Positions 9,114 to 18,519 of a DNA stretch of 64,000 bases are shown here, piece after piece. How positions within the stretch are numbered: the stretch's first letter is position 1; every line of letters starts with the position of its first letter. Below the pieces are notes generated by a model. It was not told the origin of the DNA. It saw nothing but the letters and a program-made list of their open reading frames with translations, and did not search any database. This DNA is from CAVTJL01 sp963752325 (GTDB lineage Bacteria > Pseudomonadota > Alphaproteobacteria > Geminicoccales > Geminicoccaceae). A program made the translations under genes and the position numbers. The stretch lies in NCBI GenBank assembly GCA_963752325.1, contig CAVVXU010000002.1:62001-126000 (forward strand), read 5' to 3'.

Positions 9114-10382
9114 ATGGGGGAGATGCTGATCATCGAGGTCGAGGACACCGGCGAGCGGCGTCGTCTGCAACGCGGCCGGCTGAGCATCGGCCGCGGCGAC
9201 AGCAACGACTGGGTCATCGAGGACGGCGGCGCCAATCCGACGCTCTCGCGCCGCCATTGCCTGATCGAGGCATCGGACGACGGCTTCCGGATCACCGATC
9301 TCGGCAGCACGAACGGCACCCAGCTGAACGGCAGGCGCCTGCCTCCCCACGCGCCGGCACCGCTCGGCTCCGGCGACCAGCTTCGGCTGGGCAAGCGGGC
9401 CCTTCGCGTCGCCATGGAGATGCCCGACTCGGCCAGCGCGCCCGCGGTCGCCGCACCGCGCCATGGCCCAGGCAGGGCGGGCGTCAGCCTCGATGCCCTC
9501 CTCGGCGGCCTTGCCTCGGCCGACCCGGCTCCCGACGCTCCCGCACCACAACCCTTGCCCGACGATGGCGATCCGTTGGGCGACTTCTTCGACGAGCGGC
9601 CACGCACGCCCTCGTCTCCCCTCGCCCCGCCCAAGGATCGGGGCACGACGCAGGGCGACCATGGGCAGCCGCAGCTCGAGAGCTTCGGCCTGCCGCCGGT
9701 CGGCTCCCCTCCCGTCACGCCGCCCGATCCGGCGCCGACGAGCAAGTCCTCGCCGACGACACCCGACGGAGCCTTGTTGCGGGCCTTTCTCGAGGGCGCC
9801 GGCCTCGAGCCTAACGAGGTTCCGGCAGCGGACGCCGAGGCGCTCATGCGCGATGCGGGGCGAGTTTTCGCGGCCATGGCAGAGGGTCTCCAGCAGCTCC
9901 TCGCCGCGCGGGCCATGGTGAAGACCCATGCCGGCCTGGAGCGGACCGTCATCGGCGCCACCGCCAACAATCCGCTCAAATACTCCGTCGCGCCCCGCGA
10001 GGCGGTCACGGCGCTGCTGCGCCGGCGGGAGGAGGGCTATCTGGCCCCACTGCCTACGGTCGAGGCGAGCTTTCGAGATCTCAAGGCTCACGAGCTGGCG
10101 CTTCTCGACGGCATGCGCGCCGCTGTGGCTTCGCTGTTGGGCCGGTTCGATCCGAAGGTCCTGGAGGGCGACCTGGCCGATGCCTCCACGCTCTCTGTTC
10201 TGCTTCAGGGCGGCAGACGAGCGCGGCTCTGGGAGCTCTACACCGAGCGCTACGGCGAGCTCGCCGAGGCGGCCCGACTTCGCTTTCTGGGCGATCTCGA
10301 CCGCGCCTTCGCGGAGGCCTACGAGAGCAAGGTTCGCGAGCATCCTGCTGGTCGAGCATCCGGAACGGGAACAGGCCGATGA
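9114..10382 (+). CDS. tagH: TagH, FHA-domain T6SS regulator
   Basis: FHA domains bind phosphothreonine; in T6SS loci such proteins (Fha/TagH) relay the PpkA-PppA switch that licenses assembly. Residues ~5-100 form the FHA domain, with LSIGRGDSNDWVI, the SRRH loop and DLGSTNGTQLNGR. A Pro-rich linker (~105-220) leads to the TagH C-terminal domain: LLRAFLEGAGL, VKTHAGLERTVI, NNPLKYSVAPREAV and LLGRFDPKVLE. It starts 8 bases after tssH, and its stop overlaps the tssJ ATG (ATGA). The partner phosphatase PppA is encoded at 17,754; no PpkA-like kinase is in the window. Confidence 0.92.
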   Translation: MGEMLIIEVEDTGERRRLQRGRLSIGRGDSNDWVIEDGGANPTLSRRHCLIEASDDGFRITDLGSTNGTQLNGRRLPPHAPAPLGSGDQLRLGKRALRVAMEMPDSASAPAVAAPRHGPGRAGVSLDALLGGLASADPAPDAPAPQPLPDDGDPLGDFFDERPRTPSSPLAPPKDRGTTQGDHGQPQLESFGLPPVGSPPVTPPDPAPTSKSSPTTPDGALLRAFLEGAGLEPNEVPAADAEALMRDAGRVFAAMAEGLQQLLAARAMVKTHAGLERTVIGATANNPLKYSVAPREAVTALLRRREEGYLAPLPTVEASFRDLKAHELALLDGMRAAVASLLGRFDPKVLEGDLADASTLSVLLQGGRRARLWELYTERYGELAEAARLRFLGDLDRAFAEAYESKVREHPAGRASGTGTGR

Positions 10383-10864
10383 ACCGTCGCCAAGCCATCG
10401 CCGCCGGTGCCGCGATCGTGACGCTGCCGCTGCTCGATGCCTGCGGCAGCGGCAGCCCGCCGCCCCCTCCGCCGCCCACCCTCGTCAGCGTCTCGATCAA
10501 GGCTGCGACCGACGTCAATCCCGACGCTTCGGGCACGCCCAAGCCGATCAGGGTCCGCGTCTTGAAGCTCAAGTCCGCGGGCACCTTCGCCGAGGCCGAC
10601 TTCTTCGCGCTCGACAAGGACCCCTCGAAGGTGTTGGGCGGCGATCTTCTCGGCACGGACGAGCTCATCGTGGCACCCGGCGGCACCCAGGTGTGGCAGG
10701 CCAAGCTCGACGACGACACCCACACGATCGGCGTGATGGCGGCCTACTACGACATCGACAAGACGCAGTGGCGCGCCTGGAAGGACGTGCCCAAGAACGC
10801 CACCACCCTCCTCACGGCGGATGTCGGTGCCAAGGGTGTGGCCCTGCGCGAGGCCGGGCTTTGA
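10379..10864 (+). CDS. tssJ: TssJ outer-membrane lipoprotein
   Basis: TssJ anchors the TssJLM membrane complex at the outer membrane. The 161-residue product has a lipoprotein signal ending in the lipobox LLDAC at residues ~18-22, a Pro-rich stretch after the Cys, then the transthyretin-like domain: the VSVSIKAATDVNPDASG, KPIRVRVLKLKS and FAEADFFAL blocks are diagnostic. An arginine pair near the N-terminus (NRRQA) could also suit Tat-like export. It overlaps tagH by four bases and tssK by four bases. Confidence 0.92.
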   Translation: MNRRQAIAAGAAIVTLPLLDACGSGSPPPPPPPTLVSVSIKAATDVNPDASGTPKPIRVRVLKLKSAGTFAEADFFALDKDPSKVLGGDLLGTDELIVAPGGTQVWQAKLDDDTHTIGVMAAYYDIDKTQWRAWKDVPKNATTLLTADVGAKGVALREAGL

Positions 10865-12204
10865 GCGGCGGAGCCAGGGTCGTCTGGTCGGAGGGCATGT
10901 TCCTCCGCACCCAGCATTTCCAGCAGCAGGACCGCTGGGTCGAGGAGCTGGTGCGCGGCGCCGCGGGCGGTCTGCGGGGCCATGGCTGGGGGCTCCGGCA
11001 GCTGGAGCTCGACACCGGCCTGCTGGCGCAGGGCCGCGTCGGCATCGGCCAGGCCCAGGGCATCCTTCCCGACGGCACGCCCTTCGCCATCCCCGAGGCG
11101 GCCCCCCATCCCGACCCCGTGGCTCTGGGCGTGGTGGCCCAGCCGACGCTCGTACGTCTGGCGCTCCCGGTCGTGCAGGAAGGTGCGATGGAGGTCGACC
11201 CGGTCGACGGGCCGACGACCGGCGCCCGCTACCAGGCGCGCGAGATCGAGCTGCGCGACAGCTTGGCCGGCGCCGAGACGATGGCGCCACTTCATATCGC
11301 CGAGCCTCGCTTCAAGCTCCTGACCGCCGACGACCCGACGGGTAGCTACGCCACGCTGCCGATTGCCCGCGTGATGGGTGCGCAGAGCGACGGTGGCCTC
11401 CTGCTCGACCCGGACTTCATCCCACCTTGCCTCTCCATCCGCCCGAGCGCGGTGCTCATCTCCTTTCTCGACGAGCTGGTCGGCAAGCTCGACACCATCG
11501 CGACGGAGCGGGCTGCGTTCGTGGCCGGCAAGCGGCTGCAGGGCGCCGGCGACATCGCCGACTTTCTGATCCTGATGCTCTGCAATCGCGCCGAGGCGAT
11601 CGCCCGTCACATCGCGGACCAACGGACCATCCATCCCGCCGACCTCTTCGCCTGGCTGCAGGGGCTCCTCGGCGAGGCGTCGAGCTTCGCGGGTGCCGAC
11701 CTCCGCCCGGCCCGGCTGCCACCCTATCGCCATGATGAGCCGTCCACCGCCTTCCAGCCGCTCGTCCAGGAGCTGCGGCGGCTCCTGGTCGAGCTGGCCC
11801 GTCCCGACCGGAAGGCCATGATGATCACCCTCAAGGTCTATCCGAGCGGCGTGCGGGCGGCCGAGGTGCAGGATCGCAGCCTCTACACGTCATCGACCTT
11901 CGTCATCGCCTTCAACGCGCCGGTCGCGCCGGAGACGATCCGCCAGCGGCTGCCGGGCCAGATCAAGATAGGCCCGGCCGAGGATCTTCAGAGCATCGTC
12001 CGCTCGGCGGTTCCGGGCGTGCCGATCCGACACCTGCCGACGGTTCCCCGCGAGATCCCCCTGCACCGTGGCATGGTCTATTTCGAGCTCGACCGCGAGA
12101 ACGACTTCTGGAGGAAACTGCCCAGCTCCGCCGGTCTCGCCTTTCATGTGACCGGTGATCTCAGGGACGGCATGGACCTCGAATGCTGGGCGATCCGGGA
12201 CTGA
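10861..12204 (+). CDS. tssK: TssK baseplate-to-membrane connector
   Basis: TssK trimers link the baseplate wedge to TssL/TssM. The 447 residues begin ARVVWSEGMFLRTQHFQQQ, the canonical TssK start, then show RYQAREIELRD and IARVMGAQSDGGLLLD. The TTG at 10861 is chosen because the conserved VVWSEGMF block precedes the first ATG (10900), and because the TTG overlaps the tssJ stop in the same way as other junctions in this operon. The C-terminal domain with GVPIRHLPTVPREIP is present and intact. Confidence 0.93.
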   Translation: MSGGARVVWSEGMFLRTQHFQQQDRWVEELVRGAAGGLRGHGWGLRQLELDTGLLAQGRVGIGQAQGILPDGTPFAIPEAAPHPDPVALGVVAQPTLVRLALPVVQEGAMEVDPVDGPTTGARYQAREIELRDSLAGAETMAPLHIAEPRFKLLTADDPTGSYATLPIARVMGAQSDGGLLLDPDFIPPCLSIRPSAVLISFLDELVGKLDTIATERAAFVAGKRLQGAGDIADFLILMLCNRAEAIARHIADQRTIHPADLFAWLQGLLGEASSFAGADLRPARLPPYRHDEPSTAFQPLVQELRRLLVELARPDRKAMMITLKVYPSGVRAAEVQDRSLYTSSTFVIAFNAPVAPETIRQRLPGQIKIGPAEDLQSIVRSAVPGVPIRHLPTVPREIPLHRGMVYFELDRENDFWRKLPSSAGLAFHVTGDLRDGMDLECWAIRD

Positions 12205-12208
12205 CAGC

Positions 12209-13540
12209 ATGGCCGGTGAGGACCCCTTCGGCCTGAACGATCCGGAGCGGACGCAGATTCTGCGGCCGAGGCCGGGTGGCCGCGGCCCCGAGGCACCCCC
12301 AACTCCGAGGCCGCCGTCCGGCGCGCCGCCCTCCGGGGCCGCCCTTCCGGAGGGCACACCCGGGCTCGGCCCCCTTGTCCAGGCCGCGCACGGCATCCTC
12401 CTTCTGGTGCCCCGCCTGCGAGGGCCTCGCCCGCCGCTGGAGCCGATGGCGCTGCGCGCACGCATGGAGACGGAGCTGCGGCGGTTCGAGGAGCGTGCCT
12501 ACTCCAAGGGCGTGGACCCGCGCCAGGTCCAGCTCGGCAACTATGTGCTGTGCGCTCTCGTCGACGATGTGGTGCTCAACACGCCCTGGGGAGCCACCAG
12601 CGACTGGAAGGGCGCCAGCCTCGCCGGCACGCTCCATCATGACGTGGCGGCCGGCGACCGGTTCTTCGACACCCTCGAGCAGGCGCGGGCTCAACAGTCG
12701 CAGATGCGGCCGCTCCTCGAGCTGATGGCCTGCTGCCTCGCCATGGGTTTCGAGGGCCGCTATCGCCTGGCACCCGGCGGCACCGAGCTCCTGAGCCGCC
12801 TGCGCGTCGAGCTCGGAACGATGCTCGCTCGCATGGGCGGTGAGGGCCCGGGCGAGCTTTCGCCGGCCTGGCGAGGCATCCCGGCCCGCCACCAGCCGCT
12901 GTCGCAGCGCATTCCGTTGTGGGTGATCGCGACCGGCGCCCTGGCGCTCCTCGTTCTGGCCTATATCGGCTTCAATCTGCGGCTCGGGGCCTACAGCGAG
13001 CGTCTCGGACCTGTCGTGGCTAGCCTGCCGCCGATGCCTCCCGTCCAGCTCGTGCGGGTCGCCTCTGTCTCCACACCGATGCCGCCGCCTCCGCCTCCTG
13101 TGGTGAGAACGCCGCTCTCGGCCCGCCTCGCCGCCTGCCTCAAGGCTGCAAACGTCTCGACCGATGCCGTGACCGAGGACTTCCAGAAGGTTCGCGTGAC
13201 CCTCCCCAATTCGGGGCTCTTCGGCTCCGGCAGCGCCGACCTCAACCCCACGGTCGACCCGCTCGTCCATTGCCTCGGCAGCGAGCTGGCCAAGGAGCCC
13301 GGCAAGATCCTCGTGGTCGGCCACACCGACAACATCCCGATCCACACGGCGCGCTTTCCGAGCAACTGGGAGCTGTCACGGGCACGCGCGATGGCGGTCG
13401 AGCAGGTCCTGGCGGGAACCATCCCCGACCCAGGTCGGGTCGACGTCGAGGGGCGCGCCGACACGGAGCCCGTCGCCTCGAACGCCACCGAGGCCGGACG
13501 CGCGCAGAACCGCCGCGTCGACATCGTGCTTCTGCGCTGA
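12209..13540 (+). CDS. tssL: TssL with C-terminal OmpA/peptidoglycan-binding domain
   Basis: TssL is an inner-membrane part of the T6SS trans-envelope complex; this is the extended form that also grips the cell wall. Of 443 residues, ~60-215 form the DotU/IcmH domain (NYVLCALVDDVVLNTPWG, LLELMACCLAMGFEGRY), ~232-255 is the single transmembrane helix (PLWVIATGALALLVLAYI), a Pro-rich periplasmic linker follows, and ~320-440 is OmpA-like (LVVGHTDNIPI, NWELSRARAM, AQNRRVDIVL). The ATG lies 4 bases after the tssK stop. The first 50 residues are Pro/Gly-rich and probably disordered. Confidence 0.94.
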   Translation: MAGEDPFGLNDPERTQILRPRPGGRGPEAPPTPRPPSGAPPSGAALPEGTPGLGPLVQAAHGILLLVPRLRGPRPPLEPMALRARMETELRRFEERAYSKGVDPRQVQLGNYVLCALVDDVVLNTPWGATSDWKGASLAGTLHHDVAAGDRFFDTLEQARAQQSQMRPLLELMACCLAMGFEGRYRLAPGGTELLSRLRVELGTMLARMGGEGPGELSPAWRGIPARHQPLSQRIPLWVIATGALALLVLAYIGFNLRLGAYSERLGPVVASLPPMPPVQLVRVASVSTPMPPPPPPVVRTPLSARLAACLKAANVSTDAVTEDFQKVRVTLPNSGLFGSGSADLNPTVDPLVHCLGSELAKEPGKILVVGHTDNIPIHTARFPSNWELSRARAMAVEQVLAGTIPDPGRVDVEGRADTEPVASNATEAGRAQNRRVDIVLLR

Positions 13541-13552
13541 GGACGGCCCGTC

Positions 13553-16500
13553 ATGCGCCTCCTCAAGAGCCTCCTCGCCATCCTGACCGCACGCTGGTTC
13601 TGGTCGCTGCTCGGCGCGATCCTCCTCTCGCTGCTCGTCTGGTTCGCGGGCGATCTCCTGGCGATCGGGACGGTGCGGCCATTGCAGAGCGAGGTCACGC
13701 GCCTCCTCGTCATCCTCGCCATCGCCGTGCTCTGGGGCCTCGGCAATCTCTGGGCCCAGCTCCGCGCCCGACGCAGCAACACGGCTCTGGTGGACGCCCT
13801 GGCGGCCCCTGCCGCGCGGCCCGATCCGGGCGAGAGCGAGGTGGCCGAGCTGGCGCGACGCTTCTCGGGCGCACTCGATCGCCTGCGGCAGCGGCGCGTG
13901 GGCGGCCGCAGTCAGCGCCGCTGGCTCTACGAGCTGCCCTGGTACGTGATCATCGGGCCGCCCGGGTCCGGCAAGACGACGGCGCTCCTCCAGTCCGGGC
14001 TCCGGTTCCCGCTCGACCAGGGCCAAAAGCTGCGCGGCGCCGGCGGCACACGCTACTGCGACTGGTTCTTCACCGACGAGGCGGTCCTGATCGACACGGC
14101 CGGCCGCTACACGAGCCAGGACAGCGACCAGGAGACCGATGCCGCAGCATGGCAGGGATTCCTCGACCTCCTGCGCAAGCATCGCGGCCGCCAGCCGCTC
14201 AATGGCGTCCTGGTCGCTCTCTCGGTGAAAGATCTGCTCGATGGCCGCGGTGCCGGGGGCATCGACCACGCAAAGGCCGTGCGGTCGCGCCTGGCGGAGA
14301 TCGAGAGCCGGCTCGGCGTCCGCCTCCCCGTCTACCTCGTGCTCACCAAGGCCGACCTCGTCGCTGGGTTCGGTGAGTTCTTCTCGGGCCTCGGCGAGCG
14401 CGACCGGGCGCAGATCTGGGGCGTGACCCTGCCGGGTGAGCCCGGACGTCACGGCTATGATCGGGGTGCGCTCGAGACCGGCCTCGCCGACCTGATCGGG
14501 CGGCTCGACGGCTTCCTGCACGAGCGGCTCCTGGCCGAGCGCGAGGTCGAGCGGCGGGCCCTGGCCCTGGGCTTCCCGGCTCAGGTCCAGGCCCTGATCC
14601 CCGACATCCTGAGGCTGGTCGATGCTGCCTTCGGTGGGTCGAGCTTCGAGGAGACGCCCTGGCTCCGTGGCGTCTATCTCACCAGCGGCACGCAGACAGG
14701 CACGCCAGTGGACCGGCTGGTCGCCGCCATCTCGCAGAGCTTCGGCATGCCCAGCGAGACGCTCCCGGTCCAGGCCGGTGACCGCAGCTTTTTTCTGCAG
14801 CGCCTCCTGGGCGAGGTCGTCTTCGGCGAGGCGAGCCTCGTTTCGCGCGATCCACGGCGCGAGCGGAACGAGCGTTGGCTCCGTGCCGGCGCTATCACGG
14901 CCCTGGGTGTCGTGGTGGTGGCCGCCCTCGCGGGCTGGACCTGGAGCTACAGGGAGAGCCGCGACCGCCAGCTCTCCCTGGAGCAGGCCATGGCCGGGTG
15001 GTCAAGGGACTACGCGCCGCTGGCCCGAGATCGGCTCACGGTCAACGACGGAGCCCTGGCACCGATCGCGCCTGCCCTTGATCGGCTGGCGTCGATCGAT
15101 ACCGAGGCAGCAGCACCAGACCGCCTTGCCCAGGTGATGGGCCTGTCGCGCAGCTCGACGCTCGCCGCCGAGACCGGCGTCGCCTATCGCAAGGCCTTGC
15201 GCGACCTTCTGGTGCCGAGGCTGATGATCAGGCTCGAGCAGCAGATCCAGGGGCACATCCAGAGCCCGGACTATCTGATCGAGGCGCTCAAGGTCTATCT
15301 GATGCTGGGTGGGCAGGCGCCCGTCGATCCGGATCTCCTGACGGCCTGGTTCCGTCTCGATCTCCAGGCGAGCGAGCCCGCGATCGCCACGGCGATGACC
15401 CCTCATCTCGTGGCACTCGCAAGCGACCTTCCGACGCTTCAGCCGCTGCCGACGCTCGATGGCGCGCTGCTGGCGCGGGCACGGGCGACGCTCGGGAAAG
15501 TCTCGCTCGCACAGCAGGCCTACCGCATGCTGATGACCAGCGCCCCGGTGACGAGCCTGCCGCCGTGGCGCGTCACGGACCATGCCGGGCCGAGTGCTGC
15601 GACCGCGCTGGTCCGGCGCTCGGGCAAGCCTCTCGATGCGCCGATCCCGGGCATCTTCAGCCGCGCCAGCTTCTATGGCGTCCTGCTGCCCTCGCTCCCT
15701 CAGGCCGCAAAAGCGGCCTACGCCGAAAGCTGGGTCCTTGCCGGAACGGGGCAGCCGCAGCCGACCGATGAGGACCTCGCACGGCTCCAGTCCGACATGC
15801 TGAAGCTCTACGAGGACGACGACATCGACGCCTGGGACGGCCTTCTGCGCGACATCGCGATCGTGCCGATGACCTCTCTCGATCAGGCCGTCGAGGCCAC
15901 CAAAGCCCTCTCGGGCCCGAACTCACCCTTGAAGCTCCTCGTTCAGGCGATCGTGCAGGAAACCCTGCTGACGCAGCCGCCGCAACCGACGGGGGTATCG
16001 GAGGCGGCTGGGGGCGTCGTCGGGGCGGGCCAGCAGGCCCTGGGCGCGGTTGGCGCAAAGCTCGACAAGCTCGCCCAGCTCATCGGTGCCAAGCCCGCCG
16101 TGGCGGCCGCCGGCGCCACCCCTGGAGCCGTGGTCGAGCAGCACTTCGCCTATCTCAAGGGGCTGGTCGAGGGCGTGAACGGCGCGCCGCCGGCGCTGGA
16201 CGCAGCGCTCCAGGCCCTTGCCAGCCTGCACGGCAAGCTCGCCGAGGCGGCGGCATCCCCCGACGCGGCAGCCGCCTTCGCCCGCATCGGTCCCACGGGT
16301 GCTGCTCAGCTGGCACAGGCGGCGCAGGGGCTACCGGCGCCGCTCAACGCGATGCTCGCCGGCATCGCCCAGAAGGCGCAGGCCATCAGCGGCTCGGGCA
16401 TCCGGACCCGCCTCGATGCCGTCTGGCGAGCCGAGGTGCTCCCGTTCTGCCGCACGGCGATCGGTGGACGCTATCCCTTCACGCCCGGCAGCCGGATCGA

Positions 16501-17095
16501 CGCCAGCCTCGATGACACGGCCAGGCTCTTCGCGCCCGGCGGCCTTATCGATGGCTTCGTCAAGAACCAGCTGGCACCCTTCGTCGACACGGCCCAGCGC
16601 CCCTGGCGCGACCTCAGCGGCGCCGGCCTCTCGTCTGGCGCGCTGGCTCAGCTCGATCGCGCCGAGCAGATCGGCGCCGCGCTGTTCGCCGGCGGCGCCA
16701 AGCCCAGTGCCAGCTTCACCCTCACGCCACTCGACCTTGATGGAGGGTCGGCCAGCGTGACCCTCGACATCGACGGCCAACAGCTTCACTACGCCCACGG
16801 GCCCGCGGCACCGGCGGCGTTCGTCTGGCCCGGCCCCGGCGGCACCAACATCGTCCGCCTCTCCTTCGCGCCGCTCGACGGCAGCGCGCCCACGAGCGAG
16901 GTCGAGCAGGGCGCCTGGGGCCTCTTCCGCCTCCTCCAGCACTCCCAGCTGCGCCAGCAGGGCCAGCCCGATCTCTTCGACGTCACCCTCGCCGCAGCCG
17001 GCCACAGCGTTCGCCTCCGACTCCGGGCCGGCAGCGTCCAGAATCCCTTCAACACCAGCCTTCTCGGCGGCTTCGGCTGCCCGGAGGGCCTCTGA
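13553..17095 (+). CDS. tssM: TssM (IcmF) inner-membrane core protein
   Basis: TssM spans the periplasm from inner membrane to TssJ. This 1,180-residue protein is full length. It has two N-terminal transmembrane helices within ~10-65, a cytoplasmic NTPase domain with Walker A GPPGSGKTT from residue 135 and VLIDTAGRYTSQD (the Walker B-like motif), and a third helix near 443-465 (AGAITALGVVVVAALAGW). The large periplasmic part follows, ending with the conserved beta domain (WGLFRLL, NPFNTSLLGGFGCPE). The intact Walker A suggests an ATPase-competent TssM. The stop overlaps the tagF ATG by one base. Confidence 0.95.
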   Translation: MRLLKSLLAILTARWFWSLLGAILLSLLVWFAGDLLAIGTVRPLQSEVTRLLVILAIAVLWGLGNLWAQLRARRSNTALVDALAAPAARPDPGESEVAELARRFSGALDRLRQRRVGGRSQRRWLYELPWYVIIGPPGSGKTTALLQSGLRFPLDQGQKLRGAGGTRYCDWFFTDEAVLIDTAGRYTSQDSDQETDAAAWQGFLDLLRKHRGRQPLNGVLVALSVKDLLDGRGAGGIDHAKAVRSRLAEIESRLGVRLPVYLVLTKADLVAGFGEFFSGLGERDRAQIWGVTLPGEPGRHGYDRGALETGLADLIGRLDGFLHERLLAEREVERRALALGFPAQVQALIPDILRLVDAAFGGSSFEETPWLRGVYLTSGTQTGTPVDRLVAAISQSFGMPSETLPVQAGDRSFFLQRLLGEVVFGEASLVSRDPRRERNERWLRAGAITALGVVVVAALAGWTWSYRESRDRQLSLEQAMAGWSRDYAPLARDRLTVNDGALAPIAPALDRLASIDTEAAAPDRLAQVMGLSRSSTLAAETGVAYRKALRDLLVPRLMIRLEQQIQGHIQSPDYLIEALKVYLMLGGQAPVDPDLLTAWFRLDLQASEPAIATAMTPHLVALASDLPTLQPLPTLDGALLARARATLGKVSLAQQAYRMLMTSAPVTSLPPWRVTDHAGPSAATALVRRSGKPLDAPIPGIFSRASFYGVLLPSLPQAAKAAYAESWVLAGTGQPQPTDEDLARLQSDMLKLYEDDDIDAWDGLLRDIAIVPMTSLDQAVEATKALSGPNSPLKLLVQAIVQETLLTQPPQPTGVSEAAGGVVGAGQQALGAVGAKLDKLAQLIGAKPAVAAAGATPGAVVEQHFAYLKGLVEGVNGAPPALDAALQALASLHGKLAEAAASPDAAAAFARIGPTGAAQLAQAAQGLPAPLNAMLAGIAQKAQAISGSGIRTRLDAVWRAEVLPFCRTAIGGRYPFTPGSRIDASLDDTARLFAPGGLIDGFVKNQLAPFVDTAQRPWRDLSGAGLSSGALAQLDRAEQIGAALFAGGAKPSASFTLTPLDLDGGSASVTLDIDGQQLHYAHGPAAPAAFVWPGPGGTNIVRLSFAPLDGSAPTSEVEQGAWGLFRLLQHSQLRQQGQPDLFDVTLAAAGHSVRLRLRAGSVQNPFNTSLLGGFGCPEGL

Positions 17096-17757
17096 TGGCC
17101 GCGGTGGGCGTGTTCGGCAAGCTTCCCCAGCGGGGCGACTTCATCGCCCATCGGCTGCCGGCGAGCTTCAGCGATCCCTGGCACGCATGGCTGAGCGCCG
17201 GTCTCGCGGAGAGCCGCAACGCCCTGGAGCAACGCTTCGTCGAGGTCTTCCTCCAGGCTCCCGTGTGGCGCTTCGCGCTGCAGCCTGGCCGCTGCGGGCC
17301 GGCCGCCGCAACGGGCATCCTGATGCCGAGCGTCGATGCCGCGGAGCGCCTTTTTCCTCTTTGCCTTGCTGCCATGCTCGAAGGAGAGGCTGATCTGCTG
17401 TCCCTCCTGCGGGCGAAGAGCTTTTTCGACGCGCTCGAGGACCATGCGCGCCTCGCCCTCGAGAGCAGCACAGCGCTCGACGACTGGCTGGAGGCGACGG
17501 AAAGGCTGATCCCCCCGCCGGGCTCGGAGCGGCTCGCTCAGCACCGTTGGACGCCGCTGCCGGAGGAAGAATGGCCGGCCGCCATGGGCGACGCCCTATC
17601 CCAGAGGGGCGGGCAAAACGTCTGCATGTTCTGGAGCGACGGCTCGCCCTTCGTCCGGCCGTCGTTCTATCTCGGCGACTCCCTGCCCAACGAGGCCGAC
17701 TTCGCTCGGCTGCTCGCCGACCCACCGGATGGCAGCAGCGTGGAGACAGCGGCATGA
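17095..17757 (+). CDS. tagF: TagF (ImpM/SciT-like) T6SS regulator
   Basis: TagF acts after translation to repress T6SS assembly, acting on the FHA protein in systems with threonine-phosphorylation control. The 220-residue product opens AAVGVFGKLPQRGDFIAHRLP, the TagF hallmark, followed by WHAWLSAGLAES and WRFALQPGRCGP. It is joined to tssM by a one-base TGATG overlap and to pppA by a four-base ATGA overlap, so all three are probably co-translated. Confidence 0.92.
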   Translation: MAAVGVFGKLPQRGDFIAHRLPASFSDPWHAWLSAGLAESRNALEQRFVEVFLQAPVWRFALQPGRCGPAAATGILMPSVDAAERLFPLCLAAMLEGEADLLSLLRAKSFFDALEDHARLALESSTALDDWLEATERLIPPPGSERLAQHRWTPLPEEEWPAAMGDALSQRGGQNVCMFWSDGSPFVRPSFYLGDSLPNEADFARLLADPPDGSSVETAA

Positions 17758-18509
17758 CGGTCGGGCTCACCATCGTCGACGCCGGCCTCACCGATATCGG
17801 CAAGGTCAGAAAGGCAAACGAGGATGCCTGGATGGCTCGCGCCGATCTGGGCATCTGGGCCGTGGCCGACGGGATGGGCGGGCACCAGCGCGGTGACATG
17901 GCCAGTCGGGCGATCGTGGGCCAGCTGGAGCAGATCCAGGCGCCGGCCGACGCGCGCGCCTTGCGACGTGAGGTCGACGAGGCCCTGGCGCGCGCCGACG
18001 CCGAGCTCAAGGCCGCGGCCGAGGCCACAGGCGAGATCAGCGCCAGCACCGTCGTCGCGCTTCTCATCTTCGGCGTGCACTTCGCCGTGCTCTGGGCGGG
18101 CGACAGCCGAGTCTATCGCCTCCGGGACGGATTGATCGAGCGCCTCACGCGAGATCACAGCCTCGTCCAGGAGCTGGTCGACAGTGGCGCATTGACAGCC
18201 GAGGATGCCGCTTCCCATCCGCTCCGCAACCGGCTCACCCGGGGTGTCGGCACAGCCGCCGAGCTCCAGGTCGAGGGCCGCCAGGGTGAGATCCGGGTGG
18301 GCGATCGTTTCCTCCTCTGCAGCGACGGCCTCACCGGCCATCTGAGCGATGAGGAGATCGCCCGCGTCATCGCCGAGACCCCTCCGGGACAGGCCTGCCA
18401 AGAGCTCGTCGAGCGCACCCTTGCCGCTGGCGCCAGTGACAACGTCACGGCTGTCGTGGTGTCGATCGAGGATGCCGACGTCGAGCGCACACACCCCGGC
18501 ATAGGCTAG
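17754..18509 (+). CDS. pppA: PppA-type PP2C phosphoprotein phosphatase
   Basis: This PP2C-family Mn/Mg-dependent phosphatase would remove the phosphothreonine read by the FHA protein TagH and reset the T6SS. The 251 residues show the PP2C metal motifs in order: KVRKANEDAW (~residue 20), VADGMGGH (~39), LWAGDSRVYRLRDG, FLLCSDGLTGHL and the closing GASDNVTAVVV. No signal peptide or membrane helix is seen, so it acts in the cytoplasm. The matching kinase (PpkA) is not present in the window and may lie before tssC. Confidence 0.92.
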   Translation: MTVGLTIVDAGLTDIGKVRKANEDAWMARADLGIWAVADGMGGHQRGDMASRAIVGQLEQIQAPADARALRREVDEALARADAELKAAAEATGEISASTVVALLIFGVHFAVLWAGDSRVYRLRDGLIERLTRDHSLVQELVDSGALTAEDAASHPLRNRLTRGVGTAAELQVEGRQGEIRVGDRFLLCSDGLTGHLSDEEIARVIAETPPGQACQELVERTLAAGASDNVTAVVVSIEDADVERTHPGIG

Positions 18510-18519
18510 TCGGCCGGCC